Below are positions 1 through 5,912 of a DNA stretch of 15,531 bases, piece by piece. The translations under genes were made by a program, and so were the position numbers. The DNA lies in NCBI GenBank assembly GCA_017613595.1, contig JAGADM010000033.1, forward strand, positions 1 to 15,531, written 5' to 3'. Source of the DNA: Lachnospiraceae bacterium (GTDB lineage: Bacteria > Bacillota_A > Clostridia > Lachnospirales > Lachnospiraceae). Each line of letters starts with the position of its first letter. The first letter of the stretch is position 1. Under the pieces are notes generated by a model, which was not told where the DNA came from, made no database searches, and saw nothing but the letters and a program-made list of their open reading frames with translations.

Positions 1-1
1 A

Positions 2-1225
2 CAATGCGGCCTTCTCGGAGAGAAACTCGGGCACAGTTATTCGCCCGCCATCCACAAGCGGCTCGGCACATATGCATATGATCTGTATGAAAAGACGCCG
101 TCCGAAGTGGAGGGTTTCTTAAAGGACGGCAAATGGCACGGTCTCAACGTGACAATCCCGTATAAGAAGACTGTTTTTCCGTTTCTTGATGCGGTAAGCG
201 ATACCGCAAGTGACGTCGGAAGCGTTAATACAATTGTGCGCCGCGCGGACGGTACGCTTTACGGAGACAACACTGACGCTTACGGTTTTCGGAAGATGCT
301 CGAGCACTCCGGAGTCCCGGTTGTCGGCCGTAAGGTTTTAGTGCTCGGAAACGGCGGAGCCGCCGCAGCGGTTTTATATGTTCTGAAAAATGCCGGGGCG
401 CAGGCGGTTGTCATCAGCCGGAGCGGTCCGGATAACTATGAAAATCTTGACCGCCATGCGGACGCGGTCATGATCGTCAATACGACGCCTCTCGGGATGT
501 ACCCGAATAACGGCACTGCGGCCGTCGAACTGATACATTTTCCGAAATGCGAGGCGGTGCTTGATCTGATCTATAATCCGGCGCGGACAGCTCTTCTTTT
601 ACAGGCCGAAAAGCTCAGAATTCCGTATGAGAACGGGCTTTACATGCTTGTCGCGCAGGCGAAACGGAGCGCCGAGCTGTTTCTCGGTGCGGAAATCGCT
701 GATTCGGAGATTGACCGGATCTACCGCGAGCTTTCCGTCCGGCTCATGAACATCGTTCTTGTAGGAATGCCGGGATCGGGGAAGAGTACGGTTGCAAAAA
801 AACTTGCGGCACTTTGTGAGCGCACGATGTATGACGCCGACGCGGAATTTGAAAAGAAATATCAAAAGACGCCCGAAGACGTGATCCGCTCGGATGGCGA
901 AGAAACATTCCGGAAGATGGAAACCGAGGTGCTTCGCTCGCTTGGAGCGCTGTCCGGGACGGTTCTTGCGACCGGCGGAGGTGCCGTAACGAGAGAAGAG
1001 AACTATCCGCTTCTTCACCAGAACGGAATCATCGTTTGGATCAAACGGGACGTTTCCGAGCTTGCGACGGACCACCGTCCGCTTTCGCAGATGACCGGCA
1101 GGGAAGCGCTTTACGAAAAGCGGAAACCGATGTACGAGGCATTTGCCGACTGCATCGCGGCATACGACGAGACCGCGGAGCGGATTCTCAAGGCGGTTGA
1201 AGCGTGCGCGGAGCGGATGATGTGA
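2..1225 (+). CDS. aroE-aroK: Bifunctional shikimate dehydrogenase / shikimate kinase (AroE-AroK fusion), 5' truncated by window edge
   Basis: Catalyses two consecutive cytoplasmic steps of aromatic amino acid synthesis: NADPH reduction of 3-dehydroshikimate to shikimate, then ATP phosphorylation of shikimate. The frame is open from base 2, so the true start lies just left of the window; the GTG at 107 is internal because AroE's shikimate-binding motif (GEKLGHSYSP) is read before it. Counting from the first visible codon: catalytic Lys in NVTIPYKK (about 55), Asp in DNTD (about 92), the dinucleotide loop GNGGAA (116-121), then NTTPLGMYP. The kinase begins at Met about 249 (base 746) with Walker A GMPGSGKS (254-261), followed by the GEETFRKME segment, TGGGAV and the RPL lid region. 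No stop or frameshift separates the halves. The kinase half, about 159 residues, is slightly short but complete in motifs. aroQ follows after 77 bases, which suggests an operon. Identity is very secure; only the N-terminus is missing. Confidence 0.96.
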   Translation, partial: QCGLLGEKLGHSYSPAIHKRLGTYAYDLYEKTPSEVEGFLKDGKWHGLNVTIPYKKTVFPFLDAVSDTASDVGSVNTIVRRADGTLYGDNTDAYGFRKMLEHSGVPVVGRKVLVLGNGGAAAAVLYVLKNAGAQAVVISRSGPDNYENLDRHADAVMIVNTTPLGMYPNNGTAAVELIHFPKCEAVLDLIYNPARTALLLQAEKLRIPYENGLYMLVAQAKRSAELFLGAEIADSEIDRIYRELSVRLMNIVLVGMPGSGKSTVAKKLAALCERTMYDADAEFEKKYQKTPEDVIRSDGEETFRKMETEVLRSLGALSGTVLATGGGAVTREENYPLLHQNGIIVWIKRDVSELATDHRPLSQMTGREALYEKRKPMYEAFADCIAAYDETAERILKAVEACAERMM

Positions 1226-1302
1226 GAACAGCCGGAATGTGCCGAAGCGAAAGGAAGCTCTTTCGGAAAAGCGGCCGGAACAGCTGAAAGGATTTAACAA
1301 AT

Positions 1303-1740
1303 ATGAAACTGCTTGTTTTAAACGGACCGAACCTCAATATGCTCGGAATCCGCGAGCCCGCGATCTACGGGGCACAGAATTATGCGGCACTGGTGGAATT
1401 CGTAAAGAAGTCGGGTGAGGACGAAGGCATCGAAGTCGACTGCTTCCAGAGCAATCACGAGGGCGTGCTTGTCGATAAGATTCAGGAGGCGCTCGGCGTT
1501 TATGACGGAATCGTCATCAATCCGGCGGCTTATACGCATACGAGCGTGGCAATTTTAGACGCGCTGAAGGCGGTTTCGCTTCCCGCAGTGGAAGTTCATC
1601 TTTCGAAAGTATCTGAGAGGGAGGACTTCCGCCAGATCTCCTACGCTGGGAAGGCCTGTATCAAACGCTATGAAGGCCTTGGATTTGACGGATACCGGGA
1701 GGCAATTCGTTTTTTGAAAGCGTACCTGGAAAAGGCATAA
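1303..1740 (+). CDS. aroQ: Type II 3-dehydroquinate dehydratase
   Basis: Dehydrates 3-dehydroquinate to 3-dehydroshikimate, the substrate of the AroE half just upstream. The 145-residue length is normal for the dodecameric type II enzyme. The family motifs occur in order: NGPNLNMLGIREPAIYG, FQSNHEG, INPAAYTHTS, EVHLS and REDFRQISY. Residues matching the known active site are Arg17, catalytic Tyr22, Asn73, His79, His99 and Arg110, a constant offset of two from the Mycobacterium tuberculosis numbering as I recall it. The ATG is preceded by AAAGGA at a normal distance. It lies 77 bases after aroE-aroK on the same strand with no convincing terminator between them, so co-transcription is likely. 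Nothing looks truncated. Confidence 0.97.
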   Translation: MKLLVLNGPNLNMLGIREPAIYGAQNYAALVEFVKKSGEDEGIEVDCFQSNHEGVLVDKIQEALGVYDGIVINPAAYTHTSVAILDALKAVSLPAVEVHLSKVSEREDFRQISYAGKACIKRYEGLGFDGYREAIRFLKAYLEKA

Positions 1741-1747
1741 AAGGCAC

Positions 1748-1763
1748 TTCGGGCATGCCCGGA
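1748..1763. repeat. Perfect palindrome after aroQ
   Basis: CGGGCATGCCCG (1750-1761) is a perfect 12-bp palindrome, extended by a T.G and a T-A pair on the outside. It sits 10 bases after the aroQ stop and 30 bases before the -35 box of the next gene. As RNA it would give a short hairpin with loop CAUG, but no T-run follows, so it is a poor intrinsic terminator. It may be a protein-binding site or a degenerate terminator. Confidence 0.4.
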
Positions 1764-1790
1764 AAGCGCACGATGTGAGGCATGTCTACA

Positions 1791-1819
1791 TTGACAAATG
1801 TGCTTTTTCGTGGTACAAA
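1791..1819 (+). promoter_or_regulatory. Sigma-A type promoter for the flippase-like gene
   Basis: A consensus -35 TTGACA (1791-1796), a 17-base spacer and a -10 TACAAA (1814-1819). Transcription would start near 1826. The ATG at 1798 lies inside this promoter and so cannot be the start codon of the downstream gene. Confidence 0.8.
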
Positions 1820-1878
1820 ATAGAAGTGTGTGCGAAACGGATTTCGCATTGATTTTTTTCTATTTTGTCGGGGGCCCC

Positions 1879-3045
1879 TTGAAAAAGTTCAGAGATAAAT
1901 TCGGCATGTTGCTTCAGCTTCTGATCGTTGCGGCTGTCGCCGTCATAACGCTTTGCATTATGTTCCGCGGCGATGAGGCGCATAAGATCCTTCATCACCT
2001 GAAGCGTGCCAAAAAAGGTTGGATCGTACTGGCTGCGGCAGCGATGATCTTCTTCGTATTTGTCGAGTCGGTGCAGTTAAAAATCATGTTCACGGGTATG
2101 AAGCAGAAGATCAGCCTGTGGAAATGTTTTCTGCTTTCCAACGTAGAGTATTTTTTTGCACAGATAACGCCCGGTGCGTCGGGCGGTCAACCGATACAAA
2201 TGGTATATATGAGCCGGCTTGGGGTGGATGTCCTGGTCGGCGCTTTGGCGTGCATGATGGTTGCCGTAATGTATAAGGCGGCATTCCTGACAATTTTCAT
2301 CGTGGCGCTGATCTTCCGGACTGAGCTTGTGCTTGGTTCCATCTCGCGAGTGCCGATTCTTTTCTCCATCGGCGTATTATTCCAGTTGATTTCGATAACC
2401 GCAATCCTTCTCTGCATATTCCGCCCATCCATTGCGTCGGCGGCTGTCAAGGGAATCATCAATATCGGTGCGAAACTCCGCATCGTTAAACATCCGTCAC
2501 AGGCACTGACCAAGGCCGATAACTCGATCCTCATGTACCGCGAAGGCTCTTCGTTCCTAAAGAACAACAAATGGGTCGTATTCCGAATGTTCCTCTATAC
2601 GATCGCGCAGCGTCTCGCGTACTTTTCGGTAACATACTTCGTGGCAAAGGCGCTCGGCGTGCACCATGTGGACTGGCTCAGCGTTGTTTCCGTCCAGGCA
2701 ATCCTTTCGCTCTCCGTGGATATGCTTCCGATACCCGGGGCGGCAGGCGCCAACGAGGCGGTATTCGTCAATCTGCAGCGCAAACTGTTCCATGAGTCCA
2801 TGATGGGCGCGGGACTCCTTTTAAACCGCGGCATCACGTACTATTTCCTGCTGATGAGCTGCGGCGTATTTACGATTTTCGCCAATATTATCGCGGGCAA
2901 GAAGAAAAAGAAAGAGCGTCTCGAAGAGGCGATCGAGCCGGTTCCGGTTGTTGTAAAGGATATCCGGACCGAGGCCGGAGCACCTACGGAGGAGCTCGCA
3001 AAAAAACCGGAGCCGCCGGATCCCGATCCGATTGAACGGGGATAG
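1879..3045 (+). CDS. Flippase-like integral membrane protein (UPF0104 / LPG_synthase_TM family)
   Basis: A polytopic membrane protein with hydrophobic segments from about residue 10 to 345. It carries the two glycine-rich signatures of this family: TPGASGGQP at about 97-105 and DMLPIPGAAGANEA at about 282-294. The family includes the membrane part of lysyl-phosphatidylglycerol synthase (MprF) and stand-alone proteins thought to move lipids or lipid-linked sugars across the membrane; there is no cytoplasmic aminoacyl-transfer domain here, so the substrate is unknown. I chose the TTG at 1879 (388 aa) because the ATG at 1798 lies within the promoter and the TTG gives a short basic N-terminus (KKFRDKF) before the first helix. 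A weak GGGGG lies 4 bases upstream. The ATG at 1906 is an alternative. The C-terminal 45 or so residues are charged and Pro/Glu-rich, probably a disordered cytoplasmic tail. The gene is monocistronic and ends at a terminator shared with the converging esterase gene. Confidence 0.87.
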   Translation: MKKFRDKFGMLLQLLIVAAVAVITLCIMFRGDEAHKILHHLKRAKKGWIVLAAAAMIFFVFVESVQLKIMFTGMKQKISLWKCFLLSNVEYFFAQITPGASGGQPIQMVYMSRLGVDVLVGALACMMVAVMYKAAFLTIFIVALIFRTELVLGSISRVPILFSIGVLFQLISITAILLCIFRPSIASAAVKGIINIGAKLRIVKHPSQALTKADNSILMYREGSSFLKNNKWVVFRMFLYTIAQRLAYFSVTYFVAKALGVHHVDWLSVVSVQAILSLSVDMLPIPGAAGANEAVFVNLQRKLFHESMMGAGLLLNRGITYYFLLMSCGVFTIFANIIAGKKKKKERLEEAIEPVPVVVKDIRTEAGAPTEELAKKPEPPDPDPIERG

Positions 3046-3080
3046 GCAGCACCGGTTATACAATTCAGTACGGGATCTTA

Positions 3081-3115
3081 GACAGGAGCGGTAGTTTTAC
3101 TGCTCCTGTCCTTTA
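3081..3115. terminator. Hairpin terminator shared by convergent genes
   Basis: Thirteen-pair stem (3081-3093 with 3098-3110, one G.T pair) closed by a GTTT loop and followed on the plus strand by CTTTATATA. It lies 35 bases after the flippase-like gene. It also contains the stop codon and last codons of the minus-strand esterase gene; the minus-strand side lacks a clear U-run. Confidence 0.8.
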
Positions 3116-4257
3116 TATACGCTTGTTTTCAGCGCCGCGAGGTCAACGGAAACCGGAAGCCCGCGGATCACAAGGTCGAAATACGGAAGCATCCGTTCGA
3201 AATCTTCCTCCAAAACCGCGTGCCCTTCCTTGTGAAAATGACATACGAAGCGGTCACCGAGCCCAAGGAACGAATATAACTTGTCGGCTTCGCGGTAGCA
3301 CTCCCACATCGAAGGAGCGTTAACCCAGTCTTCGCCGGTGCAGGCCGCAATCAGGAAATAACAGCGGTCCGGCGAGGCGGAAAGGGCCGCCAGTTCGTAC
3401 TGCTCCACGGGGACTTCATCAGGAGAAGCATAAGCACGGAACGCCTCGTTAAACCAGCCGCGTTCCGAATCCGACTGCAGACAGCTGAGCGGCTCATTGG
3501 TTCCGTAAGTGTAGGCATCGGAAGCACCGACGCCCGAAAGGTCATAAGTCCGTCCTTCCGAAGTATAGCGATAGAGGGCGAGTCCGCCGGCACCCGAGCA
3601 TGCGGGAGCGACAAGCCGGAAGCGGGAATCGAAAGCTCCGCATACCGCGGTTGCTTTGCCCCAGCGCGATACACCGGTGACGATAGAGAACTCCGGATTG
3701 ATTCCGAGCGCTTCCCCCGCGCCGGCAAGCAAAGCGTCAAGTATTTTCGATGCGCCCCAGGCCCACGCCATCAGAACGCCGGTCTGCGTCGCCGGCACTT
3801 CTTCGTTATACGGATAACAGGCGTAAAATGCCCCGTCATGTTTAATATCGTCCGAAGCCACAAGCGTGCTGTTGTTCGGAATGACAGCATAGCCGCGTTT
3901 CAGCGCCGCTTCCATCGAAGGAAGCCCGTGCATGCTGATGATAACCGGGTAACCGCCGTCCGGCTTCGGGACGGAAGCATCCGGGAGGAACACCGGCATC
4001 GACCACGAACCGCTCCGGCCGTTCACGGAAACCGTAACCGTGAGGTTCTTCGCGCCTTCCGCGGGAATGATTCCGAAGAACGAGATCATCTGCGCGCCTT
4101 CATCGGCGATTGTATAACTCACGGTCTCGCCGCTCCGCCACTGCCCGTACATGCAGTCTTCGTATTGTCTGCGCAGTTCCGCCGCGCGTTCGTCCCAATC
4201 CGCGGGACTGCTCATTCTGCGGCCGTCCGCGAAAGTAAAAATGTCCGGATAATTCAT
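3097..4257 (-). CDS. CE15-like (glucuronoyl esterase type) alpha/beta-hydrolase, no signal peptide
   Basis: A 386-residue alpha/beta-hydrolase resembling carbohydrate esterase family 15, enzymes that cleave the ester between 4-O-methylglucuronic acid of xylan and lignin alcohols. Visible features are VIISMHG (105-111, oxyanion region), the nucleophile elbow GVSRWGK with Ser197, the following RFRLVAPACSGAGG, and the C-terminal catalytic His346 in HKEGHAVLEEDFE. Fungal enzymes have the acid as Glu in PQESGAGG; here that position is Cys220, so the acid is probably Glu309 or Asp310 in GEDW, on the loop after strand 7. There is no signal peptide, unlike most studied CE15 proteins, so it should act in the cytoplasm on imported oligosaccharide esters; an acetyl-xylan-type esterase is the alternative. 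The ATG has AGGGGG (4267-4272 on the complement) 9 bases upstream. It stands alone on the minus strand; the intracellular GH43 lies 8 kb away. Confidence 0.78.
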   Translation of the reverse strand: MNYPDIFTFADGRRMSSPADWDERAAELRRQYEDCMYGQWRSGETVSYTIADEGAQMISFFGIIPAEGAKNLTVTVSVNGRSGSWSMPVFLPDASVPKPDGGYPVIISMHGLPSMEAALKRGYAVIPNNSTLVASDDIKHDGAFYACYPYNEEVPATQTGVLMAWAWGASKILDALLAGAGEALGINPEFSIVTGVSRWGKATAVCGAFDSRFRLVAPACSGAGGLALYRYTSEGRTYDLSGVGASDAYTYGTNEPLSCLQSDSERGWFNEAFRAYASPDEVPVEQYELAALSASPDRCYFLIAACTGEDWVNAPSMWECYREADKLYSFLGLGDRFVCHFHKEGHAVLEEDFERMLPYFDLVIRGLPVSVDLAALKTSVYKGQEQ

Positions 4258-4298
4258 CGTTGTAAACCCCCTGAGAATTTAAAATCATACTCATTTCG

Positions 4299-4327
4299 AG
4301 TATAACGGATGAAAGGCGGATGCGCAA
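4299..4327 (-). promoter_or_regulatory. Promoter of the CE15-like esterase gene
   Basis: On the minus strand, -35 TTGCGC (complement of 4322-4327), a 17-base spacer and -10 TATACT (complement of 4299-4304). This predicts a leader of about 35 bases that contains the ribosome binding site. Confidence 0.6.
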
Positions 4328-4396
4328 CCGCCCTCTTCCGGGAATGACAGAATATTTTACATTTTCCGCGGAGGAAAATCTGACGCCCTCGGGGAA

Positions 4397-4425
4397 TTGC
4401 CCGGGCAGGATAATTCTGCTATAAT
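4397..4425 (+). promoter_or_regulatory. Promoter of the DUF3795-type gene
   Basis: -35 TTGCCC (4397-4402), a 17-base spacer and a perfect -10 TATAAT (4420-4425). Transcription would start near 4432, next to the GTG at 4435, which argues against that codon as the translation start. It is divergent from the esterase promoter. Confidence 0.75.
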
Positions 4426-4468
4426 TATGATGGTGTGGGATTGCCGGTCTTGACCGGAGTAAAACGCG

Positions 4469-4497
4469 AAGGAGGAAGCGGGCCCCGGGCCTGCGGG
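4469..4497 (+). promoter_or_regulatory. Ribosome binding site separated from the start codon by a GC-rich hairpin
   Basis: A strong AAGGAGG (4469-4475) lies 22 bases before the ATG at 4498, too far for normal initiation. Between them, 4478-4483 can pair with 4489-4494 (six pairs, one G.T, loop of five). Folded, the hairpin would leave an effective spacing of about five bases. No start codon in this frame lies at normal distance from the Shine-Dalgarno. Confidence 0.5.
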
Positions 4498-4962
4498 ATG
4501 ACTATGGATTATACGAAGATTAAAGAAGAATTTGAGAAATACGGAGTGGAATTCAAGCCCGAACTGATCGGCGAGGGTCTCACGGAGGAGCAGAAGCAGG
4601 AGATCAATCCCTGCGGAACTTTCTGCGGCAAATGCGATGATTACGGCGTAACCTGCGACGGCTGCCGTAACCGCGGAGGACGTCCGCTCTGGTATCAGAT
4701 GTTCGGAACGACGGCGCCCTGCCCGTACTTTGCATGCACTTCCGAGAAAGGCATCCATGACTGTTCGCAGTGCGGCAAGCTGCCGTGCGCGGAGTATTTT
4801 TCCTATCCGGATCCGGATATGGCGATCGAGTATAAGCAGTGGTGGTTCAAGCTTCGCATGAACAATCTGAAGAAGTGCAACCCCGACTGCAAGGTTGAGG
4901 TTATGGACACTTATGAACAGAATGTCGTAAAATATCTCGGCGAAGAGGACGCCAAGAATTAA
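4498..4962 (+). CDS. DUF3795-type cysteine-rich protein
   Basis: A small soluble protein of 154 residues whose function I do not know. It has a metal-binding-looking cluster of the DUF3795 kind, CGTFCGKCDDYGVTCDGC, with Cys39, 43, 46, 53 and 56, and further Cys in APCPYFAC and CSQCGKLPC. The spacing suggests a Zn or Fe-S site, but this is inference. About 35 charged residues (EEFEKYG...) precede the cluster and a Lys/Trp/Arg-rich stretch follows it. The start could be the ATG at 4498 or the one at 4504. The upstream GTG at 4435 is unlikely because it coincides with the predicted transcription start. The gene has its own promoter and terminator, so it is probably monocistronic. Confidence 0.8.
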   Translation: MTMDYTKIKEEFEKYGVEFKPELIGEGLTEEQKQEINPCGTFCGKCDDYGVTCDGCRNRGGRPLWYQMFGTTAPCPYFACTSEKGIHDCSQCGKLPCAEYFSYPDPDMAIEYKQWWFKLRMNNLKKCNPDCKVEVMDTYEQNVVKYLGEEDAKN

Positions 4963-5000
4963 GAATCATTTAAGAAACGCACAGGAGTTACGTAAAGACT

Positions 5001-5052
5001 TCCGGTCGGATCTGTTGTATGGTATAAGCAGCAGAGGACGACCGGATTTTTT
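5001..5052 (+). terminator. Rho-independent terminator after the DUF3795-type gene
   Basis: A perfect 8-bp outer stem TCCGGTCG (5001-5008) / CGACCGGA (5039-5046) is followed directly by six Ts. Inside it, 5011-5017 pairs with 5029-5035 (one G.T) across a small internal loop, giving a long two-part hairpin. It separates the DUF3795-type gene from the ABC transporter genes. Confidence 0.88.
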
Positions 5053-5098
5053 ATTTCCGGCGGATAAGATAACCGCGTAAGAAAGCGAGGATAAGAAG

Positions 5099-5911
5099 AT
5101 GAATGATAAGAAAGAAGCAGTTGTAACCGCAAAGGATATTTCGAAAACCTTTTCCAATGAGAGCGTGCAGCAGCACGTATTGAAAAACCTGAACCTGAGC
5201 ATTAAAAAAGGCGATTTCACCGTAATCATGGGAAACTCCGGTTCCGGCAAGAGCACCCTTTTGTACACGCTCTCCGGAATGGACCGCCCGACGCTCGGGA
5301 CGGTGACATACACATTTGACGGCAAGGAAGAGGAAATCTCAAAGTACTCAAACGACGAGCTGGCCCGCTTCCGCAGAGACCATGCGGGCTTCGTGTTCCA
5401 GCAGAATTACCTGAACGACTCCATGAGCGCACTCGATAACGTTATGGTGTGCGGATTGCTCAAGGGCGGCGACCGTAAGGCACTTGCGGAGCGTGCTAAG
5501 AATCTCCTTACCAGCGTGGAGATCGAGGAGCGCGACCAGCGCAAATTCCCGGCACAGCTTTCGGGCGGCCAGCAGCAGCGCGTTGCCGTTGTACGAGGCG
5601 TCATCAACGAGCCCGAGATTCTGTACGCCGATGAACCGACCGGTGCGCTGAACTCCCAGAATACGGAAAATGTGCTCAATATCCTGACAGACCTGAACAA
5701 GCAGGGACAGAGCATCGTTATGGTAACTCATACGATCAAGGCTGCCGAGCGCGGCAACCGCATCCTTTATCTTGCGGATGGCGTGATCACCGCCGAGATC
5801 GATCTCGGGCCGTATGCAGGCGACTACCGTGACGAGAGTAACCCGAAACTTAGTGAGGCAAAGGAACGCCACGCGAAGCTGAAGGCGTTCTTACAGGAAA
5901 TGGGGTGGTAA
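5099..5911 (+). CDS. ABC transporter ATP-binding protein (MacB/LolD/BceA-like)
   Basis: A 270-residue ATPase that powers the FtsX-type permease encoded next. It contains all nucleotide-binding motifs: Walker A GNSGSGKS (45-52), Q-loop Gln101 in FVFQQN, signature LSGGQ (154-158), Walker B ILYADE with catalytic Glu179, and H-loop His211 in VMVTH. The type is that of exporters or mechanotransmitters acting on antimicrobial peptides, lipids or envelope components. The C-terminal 40 residues beyond the fold are charged (YRDESNP... to the end). The ATG has GCGAGG 8 bases upstream. Only one base separates its TAA from the permease ATG, so the two are translationally coupled. I found no strong promoter between the 5052 terminator and 5099. 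Confidence 0.95.
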   Translation: MNDKKEAVVTAKDISKTFSNESVQQHVLKNLNLSIKKGDFTVIMGNSGSGKSTLLYTLSGMDRPTLGTVTYTFDGKEEEISKYSNDELARFRRDHAGFVFQQNYLNDSMSALDNVMVCGLLKGGDRKALAERAKNLLTSVEIEERDQRKFPAQLSGGQQQRVAVVRGVINEPEILYADEPTGALNSQNTENVLNILTDLNKQGQSIVMVTHTIKAAERGNRILYLADGVITAEIDLGPYAGDYRDESNPKLSEAKERHAKLKAFLQEMGW

Positions 5912-5912
5912 G

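Noticed and set aside
1248..1265. CGAAAG / CTTTCG hairpin between aroE-aroK and aroQ
   Set aside because: Only six pairs and no T-run; too weak to call a terminator, and the two genes look co-transcribed.
599..1300. Minus-strand open frame opposite the AroK half
   Set aside because: Arg/Phe-rich, no motif, fully antisense to a clear enzyme.
4985..4994. GAGTTACGTA, also present at 15292-15301 in the scfA leader
   Set aside because: A shared 10-mer between two non-coding stretches is within chance expectation, and the surrounding bases do not match.
5000..5028. Promoter-like TTCCGG - 17 bases - TATAAG before the ABC operon
   Set aside because: It lies inside the terminator hairpin and the -35 is poor; without other support I do not call it.
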